DNA of 64,000 bases from Microbulbifer hainanensis (GCF_014904735.1 NZ_JACZCR010000018.1:1-64000); one strand, 5' to 3'. Counted from the first letter of the stretch, positions 47,409 through 57,984 are shown. Notes: generated by a model from the sequence alone, not told the origin. Program-made: numbers and translations.

Positions 47409-47626
47409 AGGGCGAACTCTCTGGAATCGATTTGGGGCCGGAACCATCCCTGAAGATAGGCCACGGCGGCGAAATTGTGCCCGCAACCACATTGGATGTG
47501 CCTGCAGCCAGCGAAAAAGGAGGCGTATTTTCCCGTAATCAGGCGGGATGCGCAAAGGCTCCTCGGCCCATTTGCACTGACAGGCCCTCGCAACCTGCAG
47601 AACCGGCAGTCTCTGGCGGGTCAATC

Positions 47627-47648
47627 TGCATCAAAAATTTTCAATGCA
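47627..47648. promoter_or_regulatory. second, imperfect operator-like palindrome
   Basis: A 22 bp palindrome with four mismatched positions, TGCATCAAAAATTTTCAATG then CA, abutting the main operator. It shares the ATCAAAA/TTTT core, so it may be a weaker regulator site. Confidence 0.5.
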
Positions 47649-47675
47649 GCTATATCAAAAAATTTTGATATAGCT
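47648..47675. promoter_or_regulatory. SahR-type operator palindrome
   Basis: A 28 bp palindrome: AGCTATATCAAAA is an exact reverse complement of TTTTGATATAGCT across a 2-base centre. It lies 25 bp before sahR and between tkt and sahR, and overlaps the sahR -35 box. SahR-type ArsR regulators bind such AT-rich palindromes in front of SAM-cycle genes and respond to S-adenosylhomocysteine. Repression of sahR-metK-ahcY-metF is the natural reading; an effect on tkt is possible. Confidence 0.75.
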
Positions 47676-47693
47676 CAAAACCGCTGCTAGACT
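47665..47693 (+). promoter_or_regulatory. candidate sahR promoter
   Basis: TTGATA (47665-47670) and TAGACT (47688-47693) are separated by 17 bp, a good sigma-70 spacing. The -35 lies in the operator's right arm. The ATG at 47701 would fall at or within a base or two of the expected transcription start, which is consistent with a leaderless message; no ribosome site is seen before it. Confidence 0.5.
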
Positions 47694-47700
47694 CCCCGCC

Positions 47701-48675
47701 ATGCTTCAATCCCAGACCTCTCCAGAGTCCGCCGCACCCAGCGATACAGCTAGCGGCGACAGCATTGCGCAGCTGGCCGCACGCCTGAAGGCGGCCGGCG
47801 ATCCGCTGCGCCTGGAGATTCTGCGCCTGCTGAGCCAGGACTCCTACAGCGTGCTGGAGCTGTGCCGCATCTTCGAACTGCGCCAGCCGGCCCTCAGCCA
47901 CCACCTCAAGGTGCTGGCCCAGGCGGAACTGGTCAGCAAACGCCGCGAGGGCAACAACCTCTTTTACCGCCGCAGCAGCCACAACGATGGCCTGCAACAG
48001 CTGTTCGCCAGCCTCGACCGGCTGCCGCTGAACCCGGAGCGGGCCGCCGCGGTGGAAGAGATCGCCAAAGAGCGGGCTGAGGCGTCACGGCGCTTTTTTG
48101 CCGATTACGGTAATCGCTTCCGCGAACAGCAGGAGCTGATCGCCAGCTATGATGTGTACGGTCCGCAGGTTGCCCAGCTGCTGAAACCGGGCAGCGCGGC
48201 GCTGGAAGTGGGCCCCGGAGAGGGCGAATTCCTCGCCGAACTGGCCAGCCGCTTTGAGCGGGTCACCGCGCTGGATCTGTCCCGCGCCATGCTCGAGCGG
48301 GCCCGGCAGTTTGCCGATGACCGGCAGCTGGGCAATATCGAATTTATCTGTGGCGACACGCGCGAAGCAGTAGCACGGCCGCAGAGTGCCGACAGCATTG
48401 TCGTCAACATGGTGCTGCACCACACGCCGGATCCGGCGCAGATACTGCGCGACCTGCACGCGGCCCTGAAAGGCGGCGGCCAGCTGCTGGTGGCGGAACT
48501 GCAGGATCACCGCCAGGACTGGGCCCGCGAGGCCTGCGGCGACCTGTGGCTGGGCTTTGCGCCGGAACAGTTACAGGGCTGGGCGGAAGAGGCCGGGCTG
48601 CAGAACGGGCGCAGTGTCTACAGTGCGCTGCGCAACGGTTTCCAGATTCAGATTCGGGAATTCATCAAACCCTGA
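47701..48675 (+). CDS. sahR: SahR-type ArsR-family regulator with SAM-methyltransferase-like domain
   Basis: A 324-residue fusion: ArsR-type winged helix at about residues 15-95 (LRLEILRLLSQDSYSVLEL, QPALSHHLKVLAQAELV), then a SAM-methyltransferase-like domain from about 130 with the glycine motif LEVGPGEGEFLAEL near residue 168 and NMVLHHTPDPAQIL. This matches the SahR group of Proteobacteria and P. aeruginosa PA0547-like genes, in which the methyltransferase fold senses SAH. It heads the metK-ahcY-metF operon and faces tkt, again as in relatives. No heavy-metal-binding Cys pattern is seen in the winged helix. Confidence 0.88.
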   Translation: MLQSQTSPESAAPSDTASGDSIAQLAARLKAAGDPLRLEILRLLSQDSYSVLELCRIFELRQPALSHHLKVLAQAELVSKRREGNNLFYRRSSHNDGLQQLFASLDRLPLNPERAAAVEEIAKERAEASRRFFADYGNRFREQQELIASYDVYGPQVAQLLKPGSAALEVGPGEGEFLAELASRFERVTALDLSRAMLERARQFADDRQLGNIEFICGDTREAVARPQSADSIVVNMVLHHTPDPAQILRDLHAALKGGGQLLVAELQDHRQDWAREACGDLWLGFAPEQLQGWAEEAGLQNGRSVYSALRNGFQIQIREFIKP

Positions 48676-48765
48676 ACAAACACCGCGGGAGCCCGCTTAC
48701 CGGGCCCGCAGAAACATTGATTGAGCTTTTCATTTTTGCCGCAGGCAAAACAAGGAGACTTTCAC

Positions 48766-49986
48766 ATGAGTGAATACAGACTGTTTACCTCGGAGTCCGT
48801 GTCCGAAGGACACCCGGACAAGATCGCCGACCAGATTTCCGATGCGGTTCTGGATGCCCTGCTGGCGCGCGACAAGCAGGCGCGGGTCGCCTGCGAAACA
48901 CTGGTGAAGACCGGCATCGCGGTGATTGCCGGCGAGATCTCCACGTCGGCCTGGGTCGACCTGGAAGACCTGGTGCGCAAGGTCATCACCGATATCGGCT
49001 ACACCTCTTCCGACGTCGGCTACGACGGCGAGACCTGCGGTGTGATCAACGTGATCGGCAAACAGTCCATGGACATCGCCCAGGGCGTCGACCGCGCCAA
49101 GCCGGAAGACCAGGGCGCAGGCGACCAGGGCCTGATGTTCGGTTACGCCACCGACGAGACCCCGACCTTCATGCCGGCGCCGATTTACTACGCCCACCGC
49201 CTGGTAGAGCGCCAGGCGGAAGCGCGCAAATCCGGCCTGCTGCCGTGGCTGCGCCCGGACGCGAAGAGCCAGATCACTTTCCGCTACGACGAGAGCGGCA
49301 AGCCCTGCGCCATCGACGCCGTGGTGCTGTCCACACAACACAACCCGGAAGTCAGCCAGGAAGACTTGCGCGAGGCGGTGCTGGAACTGATCGTGCATCA
49401 CGTGCTGCCGGAAGAGTGGCTGCATGCGGGCACCAAGTACCACATCAACCCCACCGGCAAATTCGTGATCGGCGGCCCCGTGGGTGACTGCGGCCTGACC
49501 GGGCGCAAGATCATCGTCGACACTTACGGCGGTTCCGCCCGCCACGGCGGCGGAGCCTTCTCCGGTAAGGATCCGTCCAAGGTGGACCGCTCTGCGGCCT
49601 ACGCCGGACGCTATGTGGCGAAGAACATCGTCGCCGCCGGTCTCGCCAACCGCTGCGAAATCCAGGTGTCCTACGCCATCGGCGTGGCCGAACCGACCTC
49701 TGTGTCGATCAACACCTTCGGTACCGGCAAGGTGAGCGAGGAGAAACTGATCGAGCTGGTGCGCGAGCACTTCGATCTGCGCCCCTACGCGATTTCCAAG
49801 GCGCTGGACCTGCTGCACCCGATGTATCAGCTGACCGCCGCCTACGGTCACTTCGGCCGCGAGCCGTTCGAGCACACCTACGAGTGGATCGACAGCAACG
49901 GCGAGCAGCGCAGTGAAACCTTTACTGCCTTCCCGTGGGAGAAAACCGACAAGGCCGAGGCGCTGCGCGCGCACGCCGGTATTTAA
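48766..49986 (+). CDS. metK: S-adenosylmethionine synthase
   Basis: A 406-residue enzyme that makes SAM from methionine and ATP. Motifs: [31 protein letters not shown], the [16 protein letters not shown] block, [20 protein letters not shown] and the C-terminal [15 protein letters not shown] 48766 has AAGGAG at 8-9 bases. No SAM riboswitch was found before it. It produces SAM in the cycle closed by ahcY and metF downstream; all four genes from sahR are on one strand with short gaps. Confidence 0.97.
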   Translation: MSEYRLFTSESVSEGHPDKIADQISDAVLDALLARDKQARVACETLVKTGIAVIAGEISTSAWVDLEDLVRKVITDIGYTSSDVGYDGETCGVINVIGKQSMDIAQGVDRAKPEDQGAGDQGLMFGYATDETPTFMPAPIYYAHRLVERQAEARKSGLLPWLRPDAKSQITFRYDESGKPCAIDAVVLSTQHNPEVSQEDLREAVLELIVHHVLPEEWLHAGTKYHINPTGKFVIGGPVGDCGLTGRKIIVDTYGGSARHGGGAFSGKDPSKVDRSAAYAGRYVAKNIVAAGLANRCEIQVSYAIGVAEPTSVSINTFGTGKVSEEKLIELVREHFDLRPYAISKALDLLHPMYQLTAAYGHFGREPFEHTYEWIDSNGEQRSETFTAFPWEKTDKAEALRAHAGI

Positions 49987-50003
49987 TTCAGACCAATCGC
50001 GCA

Positions 50004-50035
50004 TTCGTCATGCCGGCGCAAGCCGGCATGACGAA
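50004..50035. repeat. REP-like hairpin, TTCGTCATGCCGGC arms
   Basis: A perfect 14 bp stem with GCAA loop between metK and ahcY, 18 bp after the metK stop. In an operon it would more likely stabilise or tune the message than end it. Confidence 0.85.
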
Positions 50036-50091
50036 CAAGAAAGTGGCCGGAAAAAAGGCCAACACAGAACGAACAAATTAATAGGTAGAAA

Positions 50092-51477
<1,386 letters not shown>

Positions 51478-51486
51478 ACGACCCAG

Positions 51487-51517
51487 GGCTGGATCCGGCA
51501 CGCGCCGGCATCCAGCC
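51487..51517. repeat. REP-like hairpin with one bulge
   Basis: GGCTGGATCCGGC pairs with GCCGGCATCCAGCC except for one unpaired base. It lies between ahcY and metF, and shares the GCTGGAT arm with the 45365 hairpin. Confidence 0.75.
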
Positions 51518-51539
51518 ACAGGGACTGGAATAAAGCACC

Positions 51540-52382
51540 ATGACCGACACCCCCAGAATCAGCTTCGAGTTCTTTCCGCCCAAGACCGTCGAGGGCCGTG
51601 AAAAACTGTACAAGACCCGCGAAGCGCTGCAGGCCTTCGAGCCGGAATTCTTTTCCGTCACCTACGGCGCCGGCGGCACCACCCGCGAGACCACGGCCAA
51701 TATCGTCACCGACATGCGTCGCGACGGTATCTCCATCGCACCGCACCTGTCCTTCGGCGGCGACAACGAGGAAACCGTGCTGGGCCTGCTGAACCAGTAC
51801 CGGGAAGCGGGCGTGGACCGTATCGTCGCCCTGCGCGGTGATATGCCATCGGGTATGGGGGCGGTGGCGCAGCTGGTCTACGCCAACGAGCTAGTGGCGT
51901 TTATCCGCCGCCACACCGGCGACCAGTTCCATCTGGAGGTGGCGGCCTATCCGGAAATCCACCCGGAGGCCGAGAGCTACGATGACGACATCCGCTACCT
52001 GAAGGGCAAGTTCGAGGCCGGCGCCAACAGCGCGCTGACCCAGTACTTTTACAATCCGGATGCCTATTTCTATTTTCTCGACCAGTGTGAAAAGGCCGGC
52101 ATCGACGCACCGATTTATCCGGGCATTATGCCGATTACCAACTTCACCAACCTGGCGCGCTTCTCGCGCAACTGCGGGGCGGAAATTCCGCGCTGGCTGC
52201 GTCATCGGATGGAGAGTTACCGCGATCCGGAAGACATTCGCAAGCTGGGCCTGGAAGTGGTTACAGACCTGTGCGACACCCTGCTCGAGGGCGGCGCACC
52301 CGGGCTGCATTTCTACACCATGAACCAGATCGGCCCGAGCGCGGCAATTCTGAACGCGCTGGGTTTCGGCGACGAAGAGTAA
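51540..52382 (+). CDS. metF: methylenetetrahydrofolate reductase
   Basis: A 280-residue FAD enzyme that reduces methylene-THF to methyl-THF, the methyl donor for methionine synthesis. Motifs: SFEFFPPKTVEGREKL, SVTYGAGGTTRE, VALRGDMPSG, HLEVAAYPEIHPEA and GLHFYTMNQ. Last gene of the sahR-metK-ahcY-metF group, 62 bp after ahcY. Regenerates homocysteine to methionine together with metE or metH, neither of which is in this window. Confidence 0.96.
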   Translation: MTDTPRISFEFFPPKTVEGREKLYKTREALQAFEPEFFSVTYGAGGTTRETTANIVTDMRRDGISIAPHLSFGGDNEETVLGLLNQYREAGVDRIVALRGDMPSGMGAVAQLVYANELVAFIRRHTGDQFHLEVAAYPEIHPEAESYDDDIRYLKGKFEAGANSALTQYFYNPDAYFYFLDQCEKAGIDAPIYPGIMPITNFTNLARFSRNCGAEIPRWLRHRMESYRDPEDIRKLGLEVVTDLCDTLLEGGAPGLHFYTMNQIGPSAAILNALGFGDEE

Positions 52383-52400
52383 CCGCCCCTGTTCCTGTCG

Positions 52401-52426
52401 AGCGGCCACTGGCCGCTCTCTCTTTC
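52401..52426 (+). terminator. hairpin with pyrimidine tract after metF
   Basis: GAGCGGCCA and TGGCCGCTC form a compact stem directly followed by TCTCTTTC. It lies 19 bp beyond the metF stop and probably marks the end of the operon. Confidence 0.65.
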
Positions 52427-52525
52427 GCTGCAACTCCGCCTTAAAAAGTACGTCTGCACCAGTTCAAAGCGCTCTCTTTCCGATCTGCTATAAGAAAGTA
52501 AGCCAATAATAACTGGGAGCAGCCC

Positions 52526-54520
52526 ATGGCCGACCACCCTCTCGTGCCGGCTGATCGCCAAATCAGCGAACTGACGATCAAAGCGCTGATTCTCGGCGCA
52601 CTGCTGTCGGCGATACTCGCCGCCGCCAACGCCTATATCGGATTGTTGGTTGGCCTCACCGTCTCCGCCTCCATTCCCGCTGCCGCCCTGTCCATGGGCA
52701 TACTGCGGCTGTTCCGGCGCTCCTCCATTCTGGAAAACAACATGGTGCAGACTGCCGCTTCCGCCGGCGAATCCCTCGCGGCCGGCATCATCTTCACGCT
52801 GCCGGCGCTGGTGATGATGGGGGCCTGGGCGGGCTATCACTGGGGCACCATGACGATGATCGGTATCCTCGGCGGCGTACTCGGTGTGGCCTTTACGATT
52901 CCATTGCGCCGCGCACTGATCGTGGAAGCGGAGCTGACCTTTCCCGAAGGTGTGGCCACGGCGCAGGTACTGAAAACCGGAGGCATCGAAACCGATAAGG
53001 ACCACCCGGAGTACCGACCCAGCGCGGAAACCAAGCGCGGCCTGCGTCTCCTGTTGACCGCCGCCGGGCTGAGCGGACTGATCAAACTGCTCGAATCCGG
53101 CGTCGGCCTGCTGGCCGGCGGCGTCGCCGCAACCAAGAGCTGGCTCGGCGGCAAGTGGCTGTTTACCGGCGACATCACCCTGAGCCCGGCACTGCTCGGT
53201 GTGGGCTATATCGTCGGCCTCAATGTGGCGGTGCTGGTATTTCTCGGCGGAACCATCGGCACCCTGATCGGCGTGCCGATCAACTGGCTGGTGAACGGCG
53301 ACGAGCTGATGCAGATCGCCGGTGTCAGCGGCAGCATGGGTGACTGGACTGCGCAGGACTGGGAAAGCCTCGCCGGTGCGTCCTGGCAGCAGTGCCGGCG
53401 CATCGGTGTGGGCGCAATGATGGTCGGCGGCGTCTGGTCGCTGATCACCCTGGCGAAACCGCTGGTGAACGGCGTCAAGGCGTCACTGCACGCGCACCGG
53501 CAGGCCAAAGCCGGCAAAGTGGCACTGCGCACCGAACAGGATATGCCGATTCCCTATGTCGCCCTGCTGGTGTTGCTGTCCGCAGTTCCGCTGTACTTCA
53601 TTTTCCTGTTCGCGCTGGATGGTTTCCCCGGGCGCCTGTGGATTGCCGCGATCATGTCCGGCCTGATGCTGATACTGGGTTTCGTGTTCGCCTCGGTCGC
53701 CGGCTACATGGCCGGCCTGGTGGGCTCCAGCAACAACCCGATCAGCGGGGTCACCATCGCCACGGTCATCGTATCGGCACTGATTCTGCTGCAGTTGATG
53801 GGCAACGAGGGCATGGCCGCGAAGCTCGGCCCCATTGCGGTGATGTATCTGGCCGGCATGATCTGCTCGGCGGCGGCCATCGCCGGTGACAATATGCAGG
53901 ACCTGAAGTGCGGCCATCTCCTCGGCGCCACCCCCTGGCGCCAGCAGATATTCCAGATTATCGGGGTAGTCGCCGCGGCCGGTGCCATTCCACTGGTGTT
54001 GTCGATTCTCGACCAGGGCTACGGTATCGGCCGGGTCAGTCCGCTCAACCCGGAAGCGCAACCGCTGTCCGCTCCACAGGCGAGCCTGATGCGCGATCTC
54101 TCCACCGGCATCTTCGGCGCGGGTATCGAGTGGGTCTACATCTTTGTCGGGTTCGGATTGGCTGTGCTACTGATCGTGCTCGACCAGATACAGAAAGCCC
54201 GCAGTGCCCATTTCCGCTTTCCGGTGCTCGCCGTGGCAGTGGGCGTCTATCTGCCGCTCGGCCTGTCGATTCCGATTTTCCTCGGCGGCCTGCTGGCCCA
54301 CTGGCAGCAGAAACGGCGCGGCAGTGAAGAGACGGAGGGCGACGGACTGCTACTGGCGTCCGGCCTGATTACCGGCGAGGCACTGATGGGGGTCTTAGTC
54401 GCCGTACTCGCGGTAGCTACACCCGGCAAGGTTCCCTATCTGAGCGAAATGGCCCTGTCGCCGTGGTTGGGTCTGGCCGCGCTGGCACTGTGCTTCCTGT
54501 ACCTGGCGAAAAAGGGCTGA
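52526..54520 (+). CDS. OPT family oligopeptide transporter
   Basis: A 664-residue integral inner-membrane protein with about 15 hydrophobic segments. The opening (PADRQISELTIKALILGALL, AAANAYIGLLVGLTVSASIP) is typical of the bacterial OPT family, whose members move small peptides or metal chelates by proton symport. Contains the NNPISGVTIATVIVSALILL block as well. Start ATG 52526 follows GGGAGCA. Not shown to share the metF operator, so co-regulation with the SAM cycle is not supported. Confidence 0.93.
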   Translation: MADHPLVPADRQISELTIKALILGALLSAILAAANAYIGLLVGLTVSASIPAAALSMGILRLFRRSSILENNMVQTAASAGESLAAGIIFTLPALVMMGAWAGYHWGTMTMIGILGGVLGVAFTIPLRRALIVEAELTFPEGVATAQVLKTGGIETDKDHPEYRPSAETKRGLRLLLTAAGLSGLIKLLESGVGLLAGGVAATKSWLGGKWLFTGDITLSPALLGVGYIVGLNVAVLVFLGGTIGTLIGVPINWLVNGDELMQIAGVSGSMGDWTAQDWESLAGASWQQCRRIGVGAMMVGGVWSLITLAKPLVNGVKASLHAHRQAKAGKVALRTEQDMPIPYVALLVLLSAVPLYFIFLFALDGFPGRLWIAAIMSGLMLILGFVFASVAGYMAGLVGSSNNPISGVTIATVIVSALILLQLMGNEGMAAKLGPIAVMYLAGMICSAAAIAGDNMQDLKCGHLLGATPWRQQIFQIIGVVAAAGAIPLVLSILDQGYGIGRVSPLNPEAQPLSAPQASLMRDLSTGIFGAGIEWVYIFVGFGLAVLLIVLDQIQKARSAHFRFPVLAVAVGVYLPLGLSIPIFLGGLLAHWQQKRRGSEETEGDGLLLASGLITGEALMGVLVAVLAVATPGKVPYLSEMALSPWLGLAALALCFLYLAKKG

Positions 54521-54540
54521 GCGGGTAAATCCGGCAGCTG

Positions 54541-55116
54541 TCAGTGTTGGCGGGGCAGTGAAACCTCTACCGGCTGCGAGTCGAAGTTCAGCACCCGCAC
54601 CACCAGGCGGCGGTTCTCCCGCTGTCCGGCGGGTGTGGCGTTGTCGGCGATCGGGCGACTGTCACCAAAGCCCTCGGCTTCCACACGCGCGGCGTCAATG
54701 CCGCGCTCGAGCAGAAAACTGCGCACCCAGTCCGCGCGCCACTGGGACAGCTTCAGGTTCTTGCCCGCATCGCCGGCATTGTCGGTATGTCCCTCGATGG
54801 CAACCTGCAGGCGCGGGAAGTCCCGCATAATCACCAGCAGCGCTTCGACTTCGCCAATGGTATCCATCCGCGGCGCAAATCCCCCCGGCTCGAACTCCAC
54901 CTGCAAAATAAATTCGCTGCCGCTCTTGCGCGGGTGGCCGCGCAGATAGCGCACCAGATCGTCGGCGAAGGGCGCCGCGCGCCGCGCGGCCATTTCGTCT
55001 TCACCGCCGGTAACACGTTCCAGCGGATGCAGGGCGTACTTCTTGTGAGGGTCGTAACAGCCGTGCACGAGCAGCGACAGACAGAGCACACAGAGAATGC
55101 GGCTCAAAATGGCCAT
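54541..55116 (-). CDS. OmpA-domain lipoprotein (Pal-like)
   Basis: A 191-residue protein with lipobox LSLLVHGC (Cys20), a linker and a C-terminal OmpA-like domain (from about residue 80) with GHTDNAGDAGKNLKLSQWRA and GDSRPIADNATPAGQREN-type ends, the peptidoglycan-binding signature. It probably links the outer membrane to peptidoglycan. The gene is convergent with the OPT transporter. GGGAG precedes the ATG at 8 bases. Confidence 0.88.
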   Translation of the reverse strand: MAILSRILCVLCLSLLVHGCYDPHKKYALHPLERVTGGEDEMAARRAAPFADDLVRYLRGHPRKSGSEFILQVEFEPGGFAPRMDTIGEVEALLVIMRDFPRLQVAIEGHTDNAGDAGKNLKLSQWRADWVRSFLLERGIDAARVEAEGFGDSRPIADNATPAGQRENRRLVVRVLNFDSQPVEVSLPRQH

Positions 55117-55270
55117 TGATCAGACTCCCGCTTTTCTGGCGTCAAAATCATTGTAGTGCGGGCACTATGTTCGCGACGACTTCCGGCGATTCGCCATCCC
55201 CGTATTACCTGTGGCCATAACGCGACCTTATGCTTCGCGGTACTGCAAACCCCTCGACAAGGAGGTGGTG

Positions 55271-56002
55271 ATGGCACGTCCTACCCTTTGCCTGATTGCC
55301 GTGCTGTGCCTGCTCCCCGCCGCGACTGCCCAGCAGATCGTCTCGGTAGATCCAGGCGTTATCTGGCTGCAATCCGACGCATCCGTAAACCGCTCGATCA
55401 CCTGGCGGCTGGCGAGTCGCGGCGGCGCCAACTCCAGTCACGGGGAATTCGTCAACCTGGGCAACAATCAGGTACTGGCGCGGGTCGACAGGCCGCTGGG
55501 GATTACCGCCGACAGCGGCACCGTCAGCGAGCAGCTGAGACTATCGGCCGCCCAGGCGCACAAATGGTACGCCGCCGGCGTGCGGCGCCTCGGCTACCGG
55601 CGCACCTTCAGCGGGGACGCCGGCACCCTGTCCAACCGGGTCGTCATCGACCTGCGCGGCAGCGGCCGCCTCATCGCCCTCAGCGCATCCCCAGACCAGC
55701 AGACACTGACACCGAATTCACAGCGGATGATGGTCGTGTGGACACTGAGCAGCGATATCGGCGAGGTGAATGCGGGATCGGTAAGCGGGCTGTTTACGGT
55801 CGGTGACCGGGTCATCTACAGCATCGAGGAGCCGCTGTACAACAGCGGGGCAATGACAGTGCGTGAGGTGGTGGAACTACCACCGGGACTGGTTGCGGAC
55901 CTGCTGGCCAGCGGCATCGACCGCGTGCGCTACAGCCGCACCTTCATCGACGACAAGGACAGCCGGCGCAGCGCGTCGGTGATGGTGAATCTGTCGCGGT
56001 AA
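55271..56002 (+). CDS. exported protein, unknown function
   Basis: A 243-residue protein with a signal peptide (residues 1-20, ending TAQQ). The body consists of two similar halves, each with a WYAAGVRRLGYRRTF or LASGIDRVRYSRTF-like element, hinting at an internal duplication. Beta-rich, no Cys in the mature part, no family recognised. ATG 55271 follows AAGGAGG. Divergent from the OmpA-like lipoprotein. Confidence 0.7.
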   Translation: MARPTLCLIAVLCLLPAATAQQIVSVDPGVIWLQSDASVNRSITWRLASRGGANSSHGEFVNLGNNQVLARVDRPLGITADSGTVSEQLRLSAAQAHKWYAAGVRRLGYRRTFSGDAGTLSNRVVIDLRGSGRLIALSASPDQQTLTPNSQRMMVVWTLSSDIGEVNAGSVSGLFTVGDRVIYSIEEPLYNSGAMTVREVVELPPGLVADLLASGIDRVRYSRTFIDDKDSRRSASVMVNLSR

Positions 56003-56019
56003 CGGCGCGGGCGTTTCGC

Positions 56020-56667
56020 TCAGAGGAAATTGACGACCGCCATCAGATCACTCACGACCCGCGCACCGACTTTCTCCAACTGCGGTGCGCGCACCGGGTG
56101 GCCGCTGTAGCCGACCACCGGCATCCCCGCGGTCACCGCCGCTTTGACGCCGGCAATGGAATCCTCCACCACCAGGCAGTGCTGCGGTTCCACCCCCATC
56201 GTCTGCGCCGCATGCAGGAACAGGTCGGGCCACGGCTTGCCGCGGCTCACATCATCGACACTGAAAATACGCCCGTCGAAATAATCGTAGAGCCCGGTCT
56301 TGTTCAGGGTCAGGCGCATTTTCTCGTGGGAGCCGGACGAGGCCACGCAGCTGGGCAGGTTGAGTTGCAGCAGGTGGTCGAGCAAATCCTCGATACCGGC
56401 CACCGGCTGCAATTCCTCGTGAAACGCCTCGCGAATGCGCCGCTCGGTATTGCCGAAATAGTGATCCGGCAGCGGACCGCCGTAGCGGGTCTCGATTTCC
56501 AGCAGGCAATCCTGTGCCGGGCGGCCGCTGAACTGCTCGTCCAATTCCTCAGCGGTGGTGGTCATGCCGAGCTTGTTCATTTCCTCGGCGAGAATGCGGC
56601 AGACGATACTTTCGCTGTCCACCAGTACGCCGTCGCAATCGAAAATTACCAGTTCGGTAGAAAACAT
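56020..56667 (-). CDS. HAD-family phosphatase/phosphoglucomutase-like hydrolase
   Basis: A 215-residue HAD subfamily IA protein. Motif I is FDCDGVLVDSE (nucleophile Asp), motif II is the VASSGSHEKM segment, and motif III/IV is KPWPDLFLHAAQTMG followed by VVEDSIAGVKAA. A helical cap domain lies between. Substrate may be a sugar phosphate or other small phosphoester; not predictable. Follows the membrane gene at 56683 by 15 bp on the same strand. Confidence 0.9.
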   Translation of the reverse strand: MFSTELVIFDCDGVLVDSESIVCRILAEEMNKLGMTTTAEELDEQFSGRPAQDCLLEIETRYGGPLPDHYFGNTERRIREAFHEELQPVAGIEDLLDHLLQLNLPSCVASSGSHEKMRLTLNKTGLYDYFDGRIFSVDDVSRGKPWPDLFLHAAQTMGVEPQHCLVVEDSIAGVKAAVTAGMPVVGYSGHPVRAPQLEKVGARVVSDLMAVVNFL

Positions 56668-56682
56668 ATGCGCGGAGTTTCC

Positions 56683-57051
56683 TCAGCTGGCCGATAACAG
56701 TAGCACGCCCAGCAAAACACCCACTGCCCCGCTGATGCGCAGAAAGGTTTCATTGCCGCCGGCGATTTTCAGCGCCAGTTCCTTGCTGCGCTCGAAGCCG
56801 ATAAACAGCATATAGGCCCCGGCCAGCACCACCAGCACACCCAGTGCGTTGATCCAGATATTCCAGGCAGTGCGGGTGTCGGCGATCAGCAGCAGGATAA
56901 GGCCCACAACCACCCGTCCCCACGCCGCCACGGCGTAGCCGGTTTCATTCATGCGCTCACTGATCGAGCGCGCCAGCGCCGGTTTGACAATAATGGCGAT
57001 GGACAGCGCCACGATGGTAAGGCCCAACAACCATAGGATCAGTCTGACCAT
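56683..57051 (-). CDS. small four-helix membrane protein
   Basis: A 122-residue protein with four hydrophobic segments (about residues 5-24, 43-60, 68-84, 102-120) and short polar loops. No family recognised with certainty. ATG 57051 is preceded by GGGAG. It may be co-transcribed with the HAD phosphatase, whose start is 15 bp downstream. Confidence 0.75.
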   Translation of the reverse strand: MVRLILWLLGLTIVALSIAIIVKPALARSISERMNETGYAVAAWGRVVVGLILLLIADTRTAWNIWINALGVLVVLAGAYMLFIGFERSKELALKIAGGNETFLRISGAVGVLLGVLLLSAS

Positions 57052-57159
57052 TTCACTCTCCCTGAAGTGGTTTTGATTATCCGAGTACGGCGAATCCCCG
57101 CCATTATCCCGCCCGTCCACAAATAGGGGCAAGCGGGCAGCCGGCGGCCGCGCGGAAAA

Positions 57160-57906
57160 TTACAGATCGCCCCACTGGAACTGTAACACCGACAGCGCCA
57201 CCACCGGCGCCGTCTCGGTGCGCAGCACCCGCGGCCCCAGGCGCAGGGGCACAAACGACTGCGCCAGTGCCGCGTCGATTTCCACCTGCGACAGCCCCCC
57301 TTCGGGGCCCACCAGCAACAGCGCCGACTGCGGCCGGCCACGCGCTTGCTCCAGTTCGCGCAGCTGGATATCGGTGCGGTGGTGCAGCACCAGTTTCAAG
57401 CTGTCCTCTTCCGCCACTGCCGGACGCTGCAGAAACTGCGCCAGCTTGCACGGTTCGGCAATTTCCGGCACCCGGTTGCGCGCGCACTGTTCACAGGCGC
57501 TGGTGGCGATCTGGCGCCAGTGTCCGAGTTTTTTCTGCAGTCGCTCGCCGCTCAGCTTCACTTCGCAGCGCTCGGTGAACAGGGGCTGGATCCGCGCCAC
57601 TCCCAGCTCGGTGGCCTTCTGCACCACCCAGTCGAAACGATCGCCGCGGGAAATACCGATGGCCAGTGTCAGCGCCAGCGGCGACTGCCGGTCCTCGGGG
57701 AAATATTCGAGCACCCGCGCCCGCGCGCGCTTGCCGGTCTCGAGCAGCTCCGCGCTGTACTCGCCGCCAGTGCCGTCAAACAGCACTAGCGAGCGGCCGG
57801 GCGCGAGGCGCAAAACCTTGACCAGGTGGCGTGAGGCGGACTCGTCCAGTTCAACGGTGTCGCGGCCCGCCAACGGCTCGGGACAAAATATACGCGGGAT
57901 GCGCAT
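57160..57906 (-). CDS. rsmE: 16S rRNA (uracil1498-N3)-methyltransferase
   Basis: A 248-residue SPOUT-type methyltransferase that methylates U1498 in 16S rRNA. Shows an N-terminal PUA-like segment with HLVKVLRLAPG, LAIGISRGDRFDWVVQKATELG and the knot-forming LLVGPEGGLSQVEID, ending RVLRTETAPV. Length is close to family norm. ATG 57906 was chosen over the longer frame to 57951. A terminator of the upstream RND operon lies between. Confidence 0.95.
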   Translation of the reverse strand: MRIPRIFCPEPLAGRDTVELDESASRHLVKVLRLAPGRSLVLFDGTGGEYSAELLETGKRARARVLEYFPEDRQSPLALTLAIGISRGDRFDWVVQKATELGVARIQPLFTERCEVKLSGERLQKKLGHWRQIATSACEQCARNRVPEIAEPCKLAQFLQRPAVAEEDSLKLVLHHRTDIQLRELEQARGRPQSALLLVGPEGGLSQVEIDAALAQSFVPLRLGPRVLRTETAPVVALSVLQFQWGDL

Positions 57907-57937
57907 GGGTGCGAATTCCTGTGGGAAACATCGATAT

Positions 57938-57966
57938 GAAAACGCCGACACGAGGTCGGCGTTTTC
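57938..57966. terminator. bidirectional hairpin after the RND permease gene
   Basis: Arms GAAAACGCCGAC and GTCGGCGTTTTC, a perfect 12 bp stem with ACGAG loop. It ends the RND transcript, whose stop is at 57985, before rsmE begins. Confidence 0.85.
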
Positions 57967-57984
57967 AGCGGAGCGGGATCTAGT

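Noticed and set aside
45336-47453. 705-codon plus-strand frame
   Set aside because: Shadow of tkt; His/Gly/Val-rich with no family features.
48676-48765. SAM riboswitch before metK
   Set aside because: The 90 bp gap is too short for known SAM aptamers of this length class and shows only a small GC hairpin; the operator palindrome upstream of sahR explains control better.
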